Source: G963677485 sp964519405
GTDB lineage: Bacteria > Armatimonadota > HRBIN16
Direction: 5' to 3'
Length of the DNA stretch: 64,000 nucleotides
Assembly: GCA_964519405.1 (NCBI GenBank)
Contig: CAZFLA010000006.1
Coordinates: forward strand, 3,958-67,957
Translations under genes and position numbers: made by a program
Notes under the pieces: generated by a model
Told to the model about the DNA's origin: nothing
Seen by the model: the letters and a program-made list of their open reading frames with translations, nothing else
Databases searched by the model: none
Shown: one piece after another, positions 27,813-36,608 of the stretch
Position numbering within the stretch: the first letter of the stretch is position 1
Layout of the letters: each line of letters starts with the position of its first letter

Positions 27813-29046
27813 TTATTCGGTTCGTAATGCCTGGATTGGGTTCATTCTAGCGGCACTNNNNNNNNNNCGGATATAAACCAAATCCCACGCCAACCGCCAT
27901 ACTGAATAGGAAGCCCGTAGCGGCTGCCCATACCGGTAGGTGAACATTCAGCCCTTCACCTCCAAAGGCGCCCACCGCCCTCGTGATGGAACTCACCATC
28001 AACGCAACGCCCCATCCCAACGCAACGCCAATGATACCTCCCACGCCAGACAGCGTCATTGACTCTATCAAGAATTGCCACAGGATGTCTTGCTGACGCG
28101 CTCCAACCGCTTTCCTGATACCGATTTCACGCGTTCGCTCGGTAACGGTGACCAACATGATGTTCATAACGCCGATACCACCGACAAGCAGTGACAATCC
28201 TGCGATGGCACCGACAACCATGCCAAACATGCTGATGACACGCCCGATGGAGGTTAGGATGCGCTGCTGACTATCAACGATGAACGCGGGTTTGTTATCG
28301 AACCGCCGCATGAGCAGCTGCCATATTTCATCCATTGCGATATTGGTTTTATCTACTGTCTTCGGTGTGGCGTAGATCATACTGACCAGGTTCATACCCG
28401 CCGCACGCTTTTGAGCGGAGCTGAGCGGAATCAACACCCATTCATCTACGTTCTCGCCCATACCTCGCCCTTTGGCCGTCATTACACCAACGACGTTCAG
28501 TGTGAGCCCTTGGTAATCAAGCGATTGGCCGATGGGGTTCTGCCCCTTGTATAGCCGTGAGGCCACCTCCGCACCAATGACAGCCGATCGGCTCCATGTG
28601 CTTAGGTCGCTATCATTGATGAAGCGGCCGCGCTCCATGGATACATCCCTGAGCTTCTGGTAGATAGGCTGCACACCGGTCACTGTGGCATCCATCTCTT
28701 TGCCAGGCGTTCGCGCTTTTCCGCTGCCAACCCGCAGCTCCGCACTCACCGCAGCCACCGAAGGACACTGCTCCAGCATAGCTTGAGCGTCTTCCAAGTG
28801 CAGACCCGTCACACGCCCGATTGTCTGACCAGGCGGTAGGCGTGATGGGTCGAAGCCGATAAATATCAAACTGGAGCCGAGACGCTCAAACTCTTTGACA
28901 ACATTAGCCCGCATTCCCTCGATCAGCGAAACCATCAGAATGACAGCTGCTACACCGATAATCACACCCAACATGGTTAATAACGAGCGTAATTTGTGCC
29001 GGTGCAGGTTCGACAACGATGTTTTTACAGAATCGAAGAAATTCAT
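27813..29046 (-). CDS. MacB/FtsX-like ABC transporter permease, interrupted by an assembly gap
   Basis: This permease has the MacB-type layout: an N-terminal membrane helix (LRSLLTMLGVIIGVAAVILMVSL), a large periplasmic domain, and three C-terminal helices around VGGIGVMNIMLVTVTERTREIGIRKAVGA. The frame continues past the 10-N gap at 27858-27867: after GLYP on the near side, the far side reads SAARMNPIQALRTE and stops at 27813. This is the usual MacB end. It probably exports a lipoprotein, peptide or antibiotic together with the adaptor just upstream. TAG of the adaptor and ATG of this gene are adjacent. No ABC ATPase gene is next to them. Confidence 0.86.
27858..27867. other. Assembly gap (10 N)
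   Basis: Ten N inside the permease gene. Both flanks are at codon boundaries, so the true gap is a multiple of three. Family conservation suggests about two missing codons (YP-A-x-S-A-A-R). Confidence 0.9.
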
Positions 29047-30735
29047 CTAGTGCCCCCCAGGACCAAAATCAAGTCCCTGTCGAGGAGGCCCCATGAAGGG
29101 CTGAGGTACCACTTTCTCACCTGGTTTAAGGCCCGACTTGATTTCGATGAAGTTGTCACCCACCAATCCGAGCTTAACCTTACGTTTTGTTGGTTTTGGC
29201 TGTGGATCCTTAGGTGTGGGTTTTACAACCATCACTTCGCCCATATTAGGCCCGAGCATCTTTACTGCGTCGTTTTGCAGGCGGATGACATTATTGGAAT
29301 ACTGAACCAATATCTTGCACTTGCAGGACATACCAGAACGCAGCATGGGATCGGGGTTGTCGATGACTACTCTTACTGGGAACTTGATGACTCCACCCTG
29401 AACAACATTGCCATCGGCTCCCACTTGAGCGGCTGGTGCCACGGTCTCCACGCGTGCGGGGAACACGCGTCCTGGGATAGCGTCCAGCGTGATCTGCACA
29501 GGCAGCCCTACGCGAACCTTGCGCACATCCACTTCGTTGATGAGCAGGTTGACCTTAATCTTCGAAAGATCGGCAAGCTGCAATAGGCTCATACCAGAAC
29601 TGAAGTTGGAAACTCCTGATGTAACCAGTTCACCGCTTTCTATGTAGCGCTGTGTGATGGTGCCATCAAACGGAGCCCTAATGACTGTTTCGTGCAGTTT
29701 GGTTTGAGCATCTTTATATGAACTTCTGCTTGCAACGATATTCGTCTTGTCAGCTACTAACTCTTGTTTCCTAGACTGCTTGCTTAACAGAGCGATCTTA
29801 GCATTAAGCAAAGCCTGCTGTGCGTCTTTATATGCAGTTTTTTTAGCTTCTAGATCGAGCCATTTCAGCTCATCGCGTTTCGCTTGTTCTTTTGTTCTGG
29901 CAAGCGAAGCCATAGCGACTTTAAACTTCGATTCGTAGTTCTGAAGTTGGGTCGCAATCTGCTTTTCGATGGTATCTGACTTCTGCTTCGCGTTCTTCCA
30001 TGATGCCTCGGATGAAGCCAGAGTGCTCTTTGCAGAGTCAACTTCACGCTGACTGACAAAGCCCTTGTCTAGAAGGTTCTTCTGGCGAACGAGATTCTTC
30101 CGTGCTTCGTCGAGACTGGTATCGGCTTGATTAAGACTTGTTGCAGCCTCAATACGCATGGAACTCATTGTAACGGACTTGAACTGATCAAGATCCTGCC
30201 GTGCAGTCGATTCGGATTCAATGGCCTCTTGCAGATTGGATTTAGTGATCTGAGGCTGCGTTTGAACCTCGCGAGTGGTCTGCGTTAAGCTGATCTCCGC
30301 GGATTTCAGTGCGTTTTTCGCACGTTCTAACGCGGTGTCTGAATCTACATTCTGTACAGTTGAGCTAATTTCATTCTGCTTAAGTCTTGTCTCAGAGGAG
30401 ACGACTTGAGCATTAGCTTGAGCAACAGTGGACATAAGGTCGGAGGGATCAATCAAAGCAAGCAGTTGATCCTTAACCACTTTGTCGCCAGCATCGACTG
30501 GCAGCTCGAGAATTCGTCCGGCTGCTTTACTTTTGATTTCAACTTTTCGGATGGGTTCAAGAATTCCAACTTCTGAAACGGCTATCTCAACATTACCTTT
30601 AGTAACATCATAAGTGATTTGCGGCATGGGTGGTTTTTGGAAATGTCGGTAACCAAACCACGACCCAGCCACGAGCACTACGAGCAAGATGAGGATTACC
30701 TTAAAGTTAATCCGTTTACGTTTTGGTTTGACCAT
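29047..30735 (-). CDS. MacA/HlyD-family periplasmic adaptor (efflux)
   Basis: This 562-residue adaptor (start chosen at 30735, AGGAG seven bases upstream) has one N-terminal transmembrane helix, a lipoyl-like half (KIEVSEVGILEP, then RILELPVDAGDKVVKDQLLALID), a long alpha-helical hairpin with many coiled-coil heptads (residues about 80-330), and the second lipoyl half plus a beta-barrel with FDGTITQRYIESGELV. It links an inner-membrane ABC pump to an outer-membrane channel. The helical hairpin is long for MacA. It directly abuts the MacB-like permease gene. Confidence 0.86.
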   Translation of the reverse strand: MVKPKRKRINFKVILILLVVLVAGSWFGYRHFQKPPMPQITYDVTKGNVEIAVSEVGILEPIRKVEIKSKAAGRILELPVDAGDKVVKDQLLALIDPSDLMSTVAQANAQVVSSETRLKQNEISSTVQNVDSDTALERAKNALKSAEISLTQTTREVQTQPQITKSNLQEAIESESTARQDLDQFKSVTMSSMRIEAATSLNQADTSLDEARKNLVRQKNLLDKGFVSQREVDSAKSTLASSEASWKNAKQKSDTIEKQIATQLQNYESKFKVAMASLARTKEQAKRDELKWLDLEAKKTAYKDAQQALLNAKIALLSKQSRKQELVADKTNIVASRSSYKDAQTKLHETVIRAPFDGTITQRYIESGELVTSGVSNFSSGMSLLQLADLSKIKVNLLINEVDVRKVRVGLPVQITLDAIPGRVFPARVETVAPAAQVGADGNVVQGGVIKFPVRVVIDNPDPMLRSGMSCKCKILVQYSNNVIRLQNDAVKMLGPNMGEVMVVKPTPKDPQPKPTKRKVKLGLVGDNFIEIKSGLKPGEKVVPQPFMGPPRQGLDFGPGGH

Positions 30736-30862
30736 ATAAGCTCCTATATACATCGGCCATGAGGCGAGATAGAAAGCCATCCTGTTTTAGATAGACGGTT
30801 GCCTTATAATACTATATACAGAGCTAAATTCAAAGTGCTAAACAATTTCAGGAGGAACGTAT

Positions 30863-31630
30863 ATGCCGAAGATATACGCAGTGGTTAACCAGAAGGGCGG
30901 GGTGGGAAAAACGACAACGGCCGTAAACCTTTCTGCAGGACTTGCCATGTTGGGATTAAACGTTCTTCTAGTGGATATGGACCCTCAGGGAAACAGCAGC
31001 AGCGGAGTCGGCGTTGATAAAGACAACATGGAGAAGGGCATTTATGATGTTCTGCTAAACGAAGCCAGTTTGATGGATGTACGGCAGAGCACCTCCGTAG
31101 ACAGGCTGTATATAGCCCCTGCCAATATTGACCTTACAGGAGCTGAAGTGGAGCTGCCCGGCAGTGAAGAATGGCGGTTTCGATTGAAGAAGGCACTTGA
31201 TAGCTGCAAAGATGACTATGATTATGTAATCATCGATGCGCCACCGTCGTTAGGCGTGCTAACAGTAAACTCACTAACAGCAGCTGACGGTGTGATCGTG
31301 CCGATCCAATGTGAATATTACGCCCTAGAGGGTATCAGCCAACTAGTTAAGACTATTGAAGTTATTAAGAAAAGCACAAATCATACATTATCTATATATA
31401 GGGTTGTGTTAACCATGCGTGATCCCCGCGCTCGCTTGACACAACAGGTAGAAGCGGAGATTCGAAAACATTTTGGCGATATCGTATCTAAAGTGACAAT
31501 CCCAAGAAATATCAGACTTAGTGAAGCGCCATCATATGGGTTACCTGTTCAGCTATATGACCCCCGAAGTAAAGGCGCGGAAGCATATAAACTACTTGCA
31601 CAAGAGGTATATAAAGATGGCAGCAAATAG
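30863..31630 (+). CDS. parA: Chromosome partitioning ATPase ParA (Soj)
   Basis: This 255-residue protein has the deviant Walker A box KGGVGKTTTAVNLS (residues 11-24), Walker A' motif VLLVDMDPQGNSSSG and Walker B DYVIIDAPPSLG. As the ParA/Soj partner of ParB it drives origin segregation. AGGAGG lies upstream of the ATG. A perfect TATAAT at 30805-30810 may be its -10 element, but no clear -35 is seen. parB starts 14 bases inside its 3' end. Confidence 0.95.
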   Translation: MPKIYAVVNQKGGVGKTTTAVNLSAGLAMLGLNVLLVDMDPQGNSSSGVGVDKDNMEKGIYDVLLNEASLMDVRQSTSVDRLYIAPANIDLTGAEVELPGSEEWRFRLKKALDSCKDDYDYVIIDAPPSLGVLTVNSLTAADGVIVPIQCEYYALEGISQLVKTIEVIKKSTNHTLSIYRVVLTMRDPRARLTQQVEAEIRKHFGDIVSKVTIPRNIRLSEAPSYGLPVQLYDPRSKGAEAYKLLAQEVYKDGSK

Positions 31631-32498
31631 ACGTGGTGGATTAGGTAAGGGCCTTGACGCTCTGCTAGGTGACACCAGCAGCACACAGACATCCGACAAT
31701 GAAGAGATCCGGCAGATATCTCTTGATCAGATCGTGGCAAACCCAGATCAACCTCGACGTGCATTCACCGAAGGAACGCTCTCCGAGTTAGCTTCTTCTA
31801 TACGAGAACACGGGGTCATACAACCAATCATCGTCCAAGAAACCCCCAACGGCCAATATCAGCTGGTTGCTGGGGAGCGTCGCACCCGGGCCAGCAAATT
31901 AGCGGGACTATCGACAATTCCCGCTATCGTCCGCCAAGTTGAGGCACAAAATAGACTAGAGATCGCACTGATTGAAAATATCCAGCGCGAAGACATCAAC
32001 TCCATAGATCAAGCATTGGCTTATCGCCAGCTTATCGATAAGTTTCACCTTACTCAAGAGCAAGTTGCACAACGAGTCGGCAAAAGCCGAGCTTCCGTTG
32101 CAAATAGTCTTAGGTTATTAGGCCTTCCAAACGTCGTTCTACAGATGATCAGAGACGGAGACATCACAGAAGGCCATGGCAGAGCTCTGCTGATGGCACC
32201 TGAACACAAGCGCACTGACTTAGCGGAGTTGGCCTTACGCAAGGGGCTGAATGTTCGGGAACTGGAGAAGGTCTCAAGGGAAGCATCAGATAGAGTTGAT
32301 CCTAAGCACGAACTCGATGTTTCACGTGAAACAAATCGACTGCCTGATCCTCATATTCAAGCTGTTTCCGACAAGCTTCGCGAGGCTTTAGCCACGCGTG
32401 TTACCATTAAAGATGAAGGTGACGATACCGGCGTTATCCAGATCCATTATTATGATCTAGACGACTTGGAGCGCCTAATTCACCAAATCTGTTTCTAA
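31617..32498 (+). CDS. parB: Chromosome partitioning protein ParB (Spo0J)
   Basis: This 293-residue centromere-binding CTPase has the N-terminal ParB/Srx domain (ISLDQIVANPDQPRRAF, then ELASSIREHGVIQPIIV and LVAGERRTRASKLAG with the GERR box). A helix-turn-helix follows (VAQRVGKSRASVANSLRLLGLP). The C-terminus holds the dimer region. The start at 31617 overlaps the parA stop by 14 bases, so the pair are translationally coupled. The gene contains a perfect parS in its own 3' half, encoding VSRET. Confidence 0.95.
   Translation: MAANRRGGLGKGLDALLGDTSSTQTSDNEEIRQISLDQIVANPDQPRRAFTEGTLSELASSIREHGVIQPIIVQETPNGQYQLVAGERRTRASKLAGLSTIPAIVRQVEAQNRLEIALIENIQREDINSIDQALAYRQLIDKFHLTQEQVAQRVGKSRASVANSLRLLGLPNVVLQMIRDGDITEGHGRALLMAPEHKRTDLAELALRKGLNVRELEKVSREASDRVDPKHELDVSRETNRLPDPHIQAVSDKLREALATRVTIKDEGDDTGVIQIHYYDLDDLERLIHQICF
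32319..32334. promoter_or_regulatory. parS centromere site
   Basis: TGTTTCACGTGAAACA is a perfect 16-bp palindrome identical to the consensus ParB-binding parS site. It lies inside the parB coding region, as is common in many bacteria. Confidence 0.95.
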
Positions 32499-32518
32499 TT
32501 ATACCCAAGGAGTAATGA

Positions 32519-33685
32519 ATGAGTGTTCCGCATTCATCTATAGACAAAGTAAAATCTCTCTTTATCAATAAATATGGATATAACCCGACTTATGTTTCGG
32601 CGGCTCCTGGTCGAATTGAGATCCTAGGTAATCATACAGACTACAACCTTGGTTACGTCATGAGTGCTGCAATCGACCGCTACACAATGTTTGCTGTCGC
32701 TCGTACTGATAGCAGTATTTGCAATGTGTATTCCGATTCACAGCCAGAACCGAAACAGTTCGACCTTAACTCTATCACCAGAGGTGAACAACCGAGTTGG
32801 GAAGACTATATCAAGGGCGTCATCGCTGAGCTTCAAAAGCAGGGAGTGACTGTCCCTGGTTTTGATGCGGTACTAACTTCCAATGTACCACTTGGTGCAG
32901 GACTCAGCAGCTCAGCTGCTCTTGAGGTCAGTTGTTGTTTAGCACTGTTGGCCATTGCAGGAGTTGATTGGTCCGCTTGGAAGATAGCCGAGACAGGTAA
33001 AGCCGCAGAAAATGAGTTTGTCGGTATGCCGTGCGGAATTCTTGACCAGTTTTCATCTACTTTTGGCACCCAAGATGCCATGATGTGGCTGGACACCCGA
33101 ACAAAACAATATGAAGCATGTTATTTGCCGGCCACTCCACGCCTTGAGCTATGCCTGGTGAACTCGATGGGTGTTCATGCACTCACCGAGGGTAAATACG
33201 CTGATCGCTTTGCTGAGTGTAAATCAGCCAGGGACTGGTTCGCGAAGTTCAACCCTGAGGCTCAGGAGCTGCGCGACGTAACTCTCTGTGATTTCCTCGC
33301 CAACAAAGAGGGTCTTGATGATATCTTGATGCGGCGCGCGAAACATATCGTCACCGAGAACCAACGCGTTCTTGATGCCAAGATAGCACTTGAGAAGGGT
33401 GATGTGGAGTCGCTAGGCCGGCTGATGTATGAATCGCATATCAGCNNNNNNNNNNACTCAACATCTGGCCTCGACCTACTCGTTGGTTTGGCCAAGAAGC
33501 ATCACGCTTTAGGTGCACGCCTCATGGGCGGGGGATGGGGTGGAGCTGTTATCTGCCTGGTTCCCGAGGACATCATTGGCGACTTCGAGCTCTCCATTGC
33601 TGCTGACTACAAAAAGGCGACCGGGTTGCAGCCCTCTATCTTCCGCACTGTGCCTGCTCAAGGCGCACAGATATTCAAGCTCTAA
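32519..33685 (+). CDS. galK: Galactokinase, interrupted by an assembly gap
   Basis: This enzyme phosphorylates galactose at C1 in the Leloir pathway. The GHMP-kinase signatures are present: GRIEILGNHTDYNLGYV near residue 28 and the ATP-loop PLGAGLSSSAALEVSCCL near residue 125. The third motif is GARLMGGGWGGAVICLV. AAGGAG lies before the ATG at 32519. A 10-N gap (33446-33455) falls in the stretch after YESHIS where other galactokinases have LRxDYEV. It is the only sugar-catabolic enzyme of this pathway here; no galT or galE is adjacent. Confidence 0.93.
   Translation: MSVPHSSIDKVKSLFINKYGYNPTYVSAAPGRIEILGNHTDYNLGYVMSAAIDRYTMFAVARTDSSICNVYSDSQPEPKQFDLNSITRGEQPSWEDYIKGVIAELQKQGVTVPGFDAVLTSNVPLGAGLSSSAALEVSCCLALLAIAGVDWSAWKIAETGKAAENEFVGMPCGILDQFSSTFGTQDAMMWLDTRTKQYEACYLPATPRLELCLVNSMGVHALTEGKYADRFAECKSARDWFAKFNPEAQELRDVTLCDFLANKEGLDDILMRRAKHIVTENQRVLDAKIALEKGDVESLGRLMYESHISXXXXSTSGLDLLVGLAKKHHALGARLMGGGWGGAVICLVPEDIIGDFELSIAADYKKATGLQPSIFRTVPAQGAQIFKL
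33446..33455. other. Assembly gap (10 N)
   Basis: Ten N in galK. Phase is kept, but comparison with the family motif SLRxDYEVS suggests the true gap is nearer 19 bases. Confidence 0.88.
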
Positions 33686-33694
33686 AAACACAAA

Positions 33695-33726
33695 ACTCCG
33701 GAGGACGCTCATGTTTCCTCCGGAGT
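33695..33726. terminator. Bidirectional terminator between galK and the BFN gene
   Basis: An 11-bp perfect stem (ACTCCGGAGGA at 33695-33705 with 33716-33726) has T-rich sequence on the minus-strand side (TTTTGTGTTTTT) and a weaker T-rich side on the plus strand. It sits between convergent genes. Confidence 0.85.
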
Positions 33727-33745
33727 ATACGTTTGCTTTTCTTTG

Positions 33746-34246
33746 TTATTCGATATCTATCTGCTGAGCGTAGCGAATTACCCTTTCATAAACGTATACG
33801 GGCACATGACATTTCATCGCCACGACTATCGCATCGCTCGGACGTGAGTCTATTGATATAACCCTTTCGTCCGGCAGCCGAACTCGTATTTTGGCGTAGT
33901 ATGTTTTCTGCCATACGTCATCGATAATCGCGTCAACAATACGCCCGCCCATTTGATCCACGATACTCACAATGAGATCGTGGCTGAATGGTCGTTCCGC
34001 GGGCTCTTCGTTGATCTGATCATTAACAGTAGATGCATCTGTTGGGGAGACGTAAATCATCATCCCTCTTCCATTACCGTCTTCTAATCCGATAGCATAC
34101 TTCGGTGTTAAATCATCGAATTGACTTTCTGCCTTGAAGATACCTGTCAGTTGTACACTGCGTTCCGCAGTTTCGTCAACCTCATAATGCAAGGTATCAA
34201 AGATTCTGTCTATCGAATACTCATCTTCGGACCACTGGTTATCCAT
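33746..34246 (-). CDS. Bifunctional nuclease family protein (BFN/DUF151)
   Basis: This 166-residue protein has the DUF151 core: YAIGLEDGNGRGMMIYVSPTDA near the middle and the hallmark IDSRPSDAIVVAM at residues about 134-147. DUF151 members are described as nucleases of broad specificity. An N-terminal extension with many Asp/Glu is present. It lies 73 bases after rho on the same strand and may be in the same transcript. Confidence 0.86.
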   Translation of the reverse strand: MDNQWSEDEYSIDRIFDTLHYEVDETAERSVQLTGIFKAESQFDDLTPKYAIGLEDGNGRGMMIYVSPTDASTVNDQINEEPAERPFSHDLIVSIVDQMGGRIVDAIIDDVWQKTYYAKIRVRLPDERVISIDSRPSDAIVVAMKCHVPVYVYERVIRYAQQIDIE

Positions 34247-34319
34247 CTCGGCTCCTGCACTGATTTCACTAGGATTGTCTGCAGCTTCGTTGCCATAAAC
34301 AACCGATGTCAGTATATGT

Positions 34320-35597
34320 TTACTTGCCTTGATCCTTCAGAGCCGTGTCCACTGCCATTAAAAAGGCTTCGTTATTCGGTGTATGTGTTAGCATACCCAC
34401 CAGCTGTTCTGCTGCTGGTATCGTATCCATATTGGATAGGTGCCTTCGCAGCTTCCACAGGCCCTTGAGTTCGTCTTCAGTATACAATAATTCTTCGTGT
34501 CTTGTACCTGAATGCAGCACATCAATTGCAGGAAATATGCGGCGATCGCTCAATGTTCGGTCAAGAACCAGCTCCATATTGCCGGTTCCCTTAAACTCTT
34601 CGAAAATTACCTCATCCATTCGGCTGCCTGTATCTACCAGAGCCGTCGCGAGAACCGTTAAGCTGCCGCCCTGTTCGATGTTTCGTGCCGCACCGAAAAA
34701 TCTCTTCGGTCGGTAGAGTGCGGATGGGTCCAAACCACCAGATAATGTTCGTCCGCTGGGGTTTACTGTGAGGTTGCTGGCACGTGATAATCGTGTGAGG
34801 CTGTCCAGCAAAATGACGACATCATGCTTGGACTCAACCATGCGCTTTGCCATTTCCAGTGTCATATCAGCCACTCGCATATGATTTTCAGGCATCTCAT
34901 CGAAGGTGCTGCTGACAACACGCCCCTTCACGCTTCTGCGGATGTCGGTCACTTCCTCAGGACGTTCGTCAACTAGCAACACCAATAGCTGAACTTCAGG
35001 ATGATTGGTGGTTAAACTGTTGGCAATGGACTTCAATAACGTGGTTTTACCGGCTTTCGGAGGGGCCACGATTAGTCCGCGCTGTCCCTTACCTACAGGT
35101 GATACCAGGTCAATCAACCGGCTGCTGATGTTTTTAGCACCATTCTCTAACCTAAACCGCTGGGTAGGATATATTGGAGTAAGCTCATCGAACGAGTATC
35201 GGTGCCGGGCAGTCTCTGGATTTTGGTTATTAACATGCTCAACCCTTAACAAACCAAAGTATTTTTCATTATCCTTTGGAGGTCGAACCATACCAGCTAC
35301 CGTGTCGCCAGTTTTTAGGTCAAATCTTTTAATCTGAGTTTGCGATACATAAATGTCATCACTGCCATTCATGGCGAAATTGACATCACGACGAATAAAC
35401 CCAAATCCATCAGACATCGCCTCTAATACGCCTTCAGCGCGGATCTGCCCGCCTGAATCTGCATGAAACTGTAGGACTTTCTTAATGACTTCCTGGCGTC
35501 GAGCATTTTCTTCTACGATGACGTTTCGAGAGCGGGCAAAGAGATGGAGTTCCTCAAGGCTGAGAGTATCAAATGAGGATAGGTCAAGGTTTTCCAT
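34320..35597 (-). CDS. rho: Transcription termination factor Rho
   Basis: This 425-residue Rho has the N-terminal helical and cold-shock RNA-binding domain (residues 1-125: GVLEAMSDGFGFIRRDVNF), Walker A APPKAGKTTLLK, Walker B DVVILLDSLTRLSR, the Q-loop region and the R-loop. It is an RNA-dependent helicase that ends transcription. A start at 35597 follows AAGGTG. It has no long N-terminal insertion as seen in some actinobacterial or Bacteroidetes Rhos. It is followed by the BFN gene. Confidence 0.97.
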   Translation of the reverse strand: MENLDLSSFDTLSLEELHLFARSRNVIVEENARRQEVIKKVLQFHADSGGQIRAEGVLEAMSDGFGFIRRDVNFAMNGSDDIYVSQTQIKRFDLKTGDTVAGMVRPPKDNEKYFGLLRVEHVNNQNPETARHRYSFDELTPIYPTQRFRLENGAKNISSRLIDLVSPVGKGQRGLIVAPPKAGKTTLLKSIANSLTTNHPEVQLLVLLVDERPEEVTDIRRSVKGRVVSSTFDEMPENHMRVADMTLEMAKRMVESKHDVVILLDSLTRLSRASNLTVNPSGRTLSGGLDPSALYRPKRFFGAARNIEQGGSLTVLATALVDTGSRMDEVIFEEFKGTGNMELVLDRTLSDRRIFPAIDVLHSGTRHEELLYTEDELKGLWKLRRHLSNMDTIPAAEQLVGMLTHTPNNEAFLMAVDTALKDQGK

Positions 35598-35849
35598 TCA
35601 GCTAATCACCTTTAGGGTTAAGAGGGCGCTGTCCCGCCGTTAAAATGGGCGCGCCTGAAAATCCGCAAAATACCCGATACCATTACGATTTATCGGCTTG
35701 GATTTTGCTTTGTCGGGATTCTTACGGAAGCCACGTATGACATTTACATTACATGGCCGCTAGAAGAGTGGATATGTCTTCTTCTAGTATATTATAGCGC
35801 ATGTTTATCGTCATCAGTGAGCAGCATACATGTTATTTAACGATGATTC

Positions 35850-36383
35850 CTATTCTGGGTCACCCTCAAATACACCGATATATGGCAAATTGCGATATTT
35901 ACCGGCGTAATCCAGCCCGTAACCTATCACAAATTCATCCGGGATATCGAATCCAACGTAGTCAACATGAACATCGATCTGCCTTCTGGCGGGCTTATCG
36001 AGAAGTGTGGCGATGCGGTAACTCTTGGCGTTGTGCAGCCGCAGGTTGTCCAGTAGGAACTTCAGCGTCAATCCAGTATCTACGATGTCTTCCACGATGA
36101 TAATATCGCGGCCAACCACATTCTGGTCCAGGTCTTTCATAATCCTCACCACACCGCTGCTGCGTGTGGCTGTACCGTAACTGCTTATGGAGACGAAGTC
36201 ATAGTCAAGCTCCCCGTCTATAGCGCGGATCAAATCTGCCAAAAACACAGCCGCTCCCTGAAGCACACCTACGAATAACGGCTTACTATCTGGACCTAAG
36301 TCCTGCCGGATCTGCCTGCCTAATTCCTTGATGCGCTCCGCTATTTGCTGTTCCGATATGAGTTCCCTTATTGTCATTTTCAT
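35850..36383 (-). CDS. hpt: Hypoxanthine phosphoribosyltransferase
   Basis: This 177-residue enzyme salvages hypoxanthine/guanine to IMP/GMP. The PRPP-binding motif is IIVEDIVDTGLTLKFL (residues about 95-110). The active-site loop region YDFVSISSYG and the base-binding end (VDYVGFDIPDEFVIGYGLDYAGKYRNLPYIG) are complete. The start at 36383 or an ATG two codons later is possible. A 250-base spacer upstream of rho and a 225-base spacer to the McrC gene hold nothing else I see. Confidence 0.95.
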   Translation of the reverse strand: MKMTIRELISEQQIAERIKELGRQIRQDLGPDSKPLFVGVLQGAAVFLADLIRAIDGELDYDFVSISSYGTATRSSGVVRIMKDLDQNVVGRDIIIVEDIVDTGLTLKFLLDNLRLHNAKSYRIATLLDKPARRQIDVHVDYVGFDIPDEFVIGYGLDYAGKYRNLPYIGVFEGDPE

Positions 36384-36608
36384 CTACCTAGCTGTGTTTT
36401 GATGTGGTTCTGTATTAAGTATAGATCGTGCGGAGTGATAAAAGTTTGTTTATGCCGACTGTGTACTACTATACCTAAACTAGTTTACTGGTGAACCCAG
36501 TGGAGTGCAATAGTGATCATGGAGACTTTGGATGGTGCAGCATATGGTTCATGTAACTCGGAAGGAAAACCGGCACCTATTATCGGGTCGCATAATGAGC
36601 GTTCCCGC

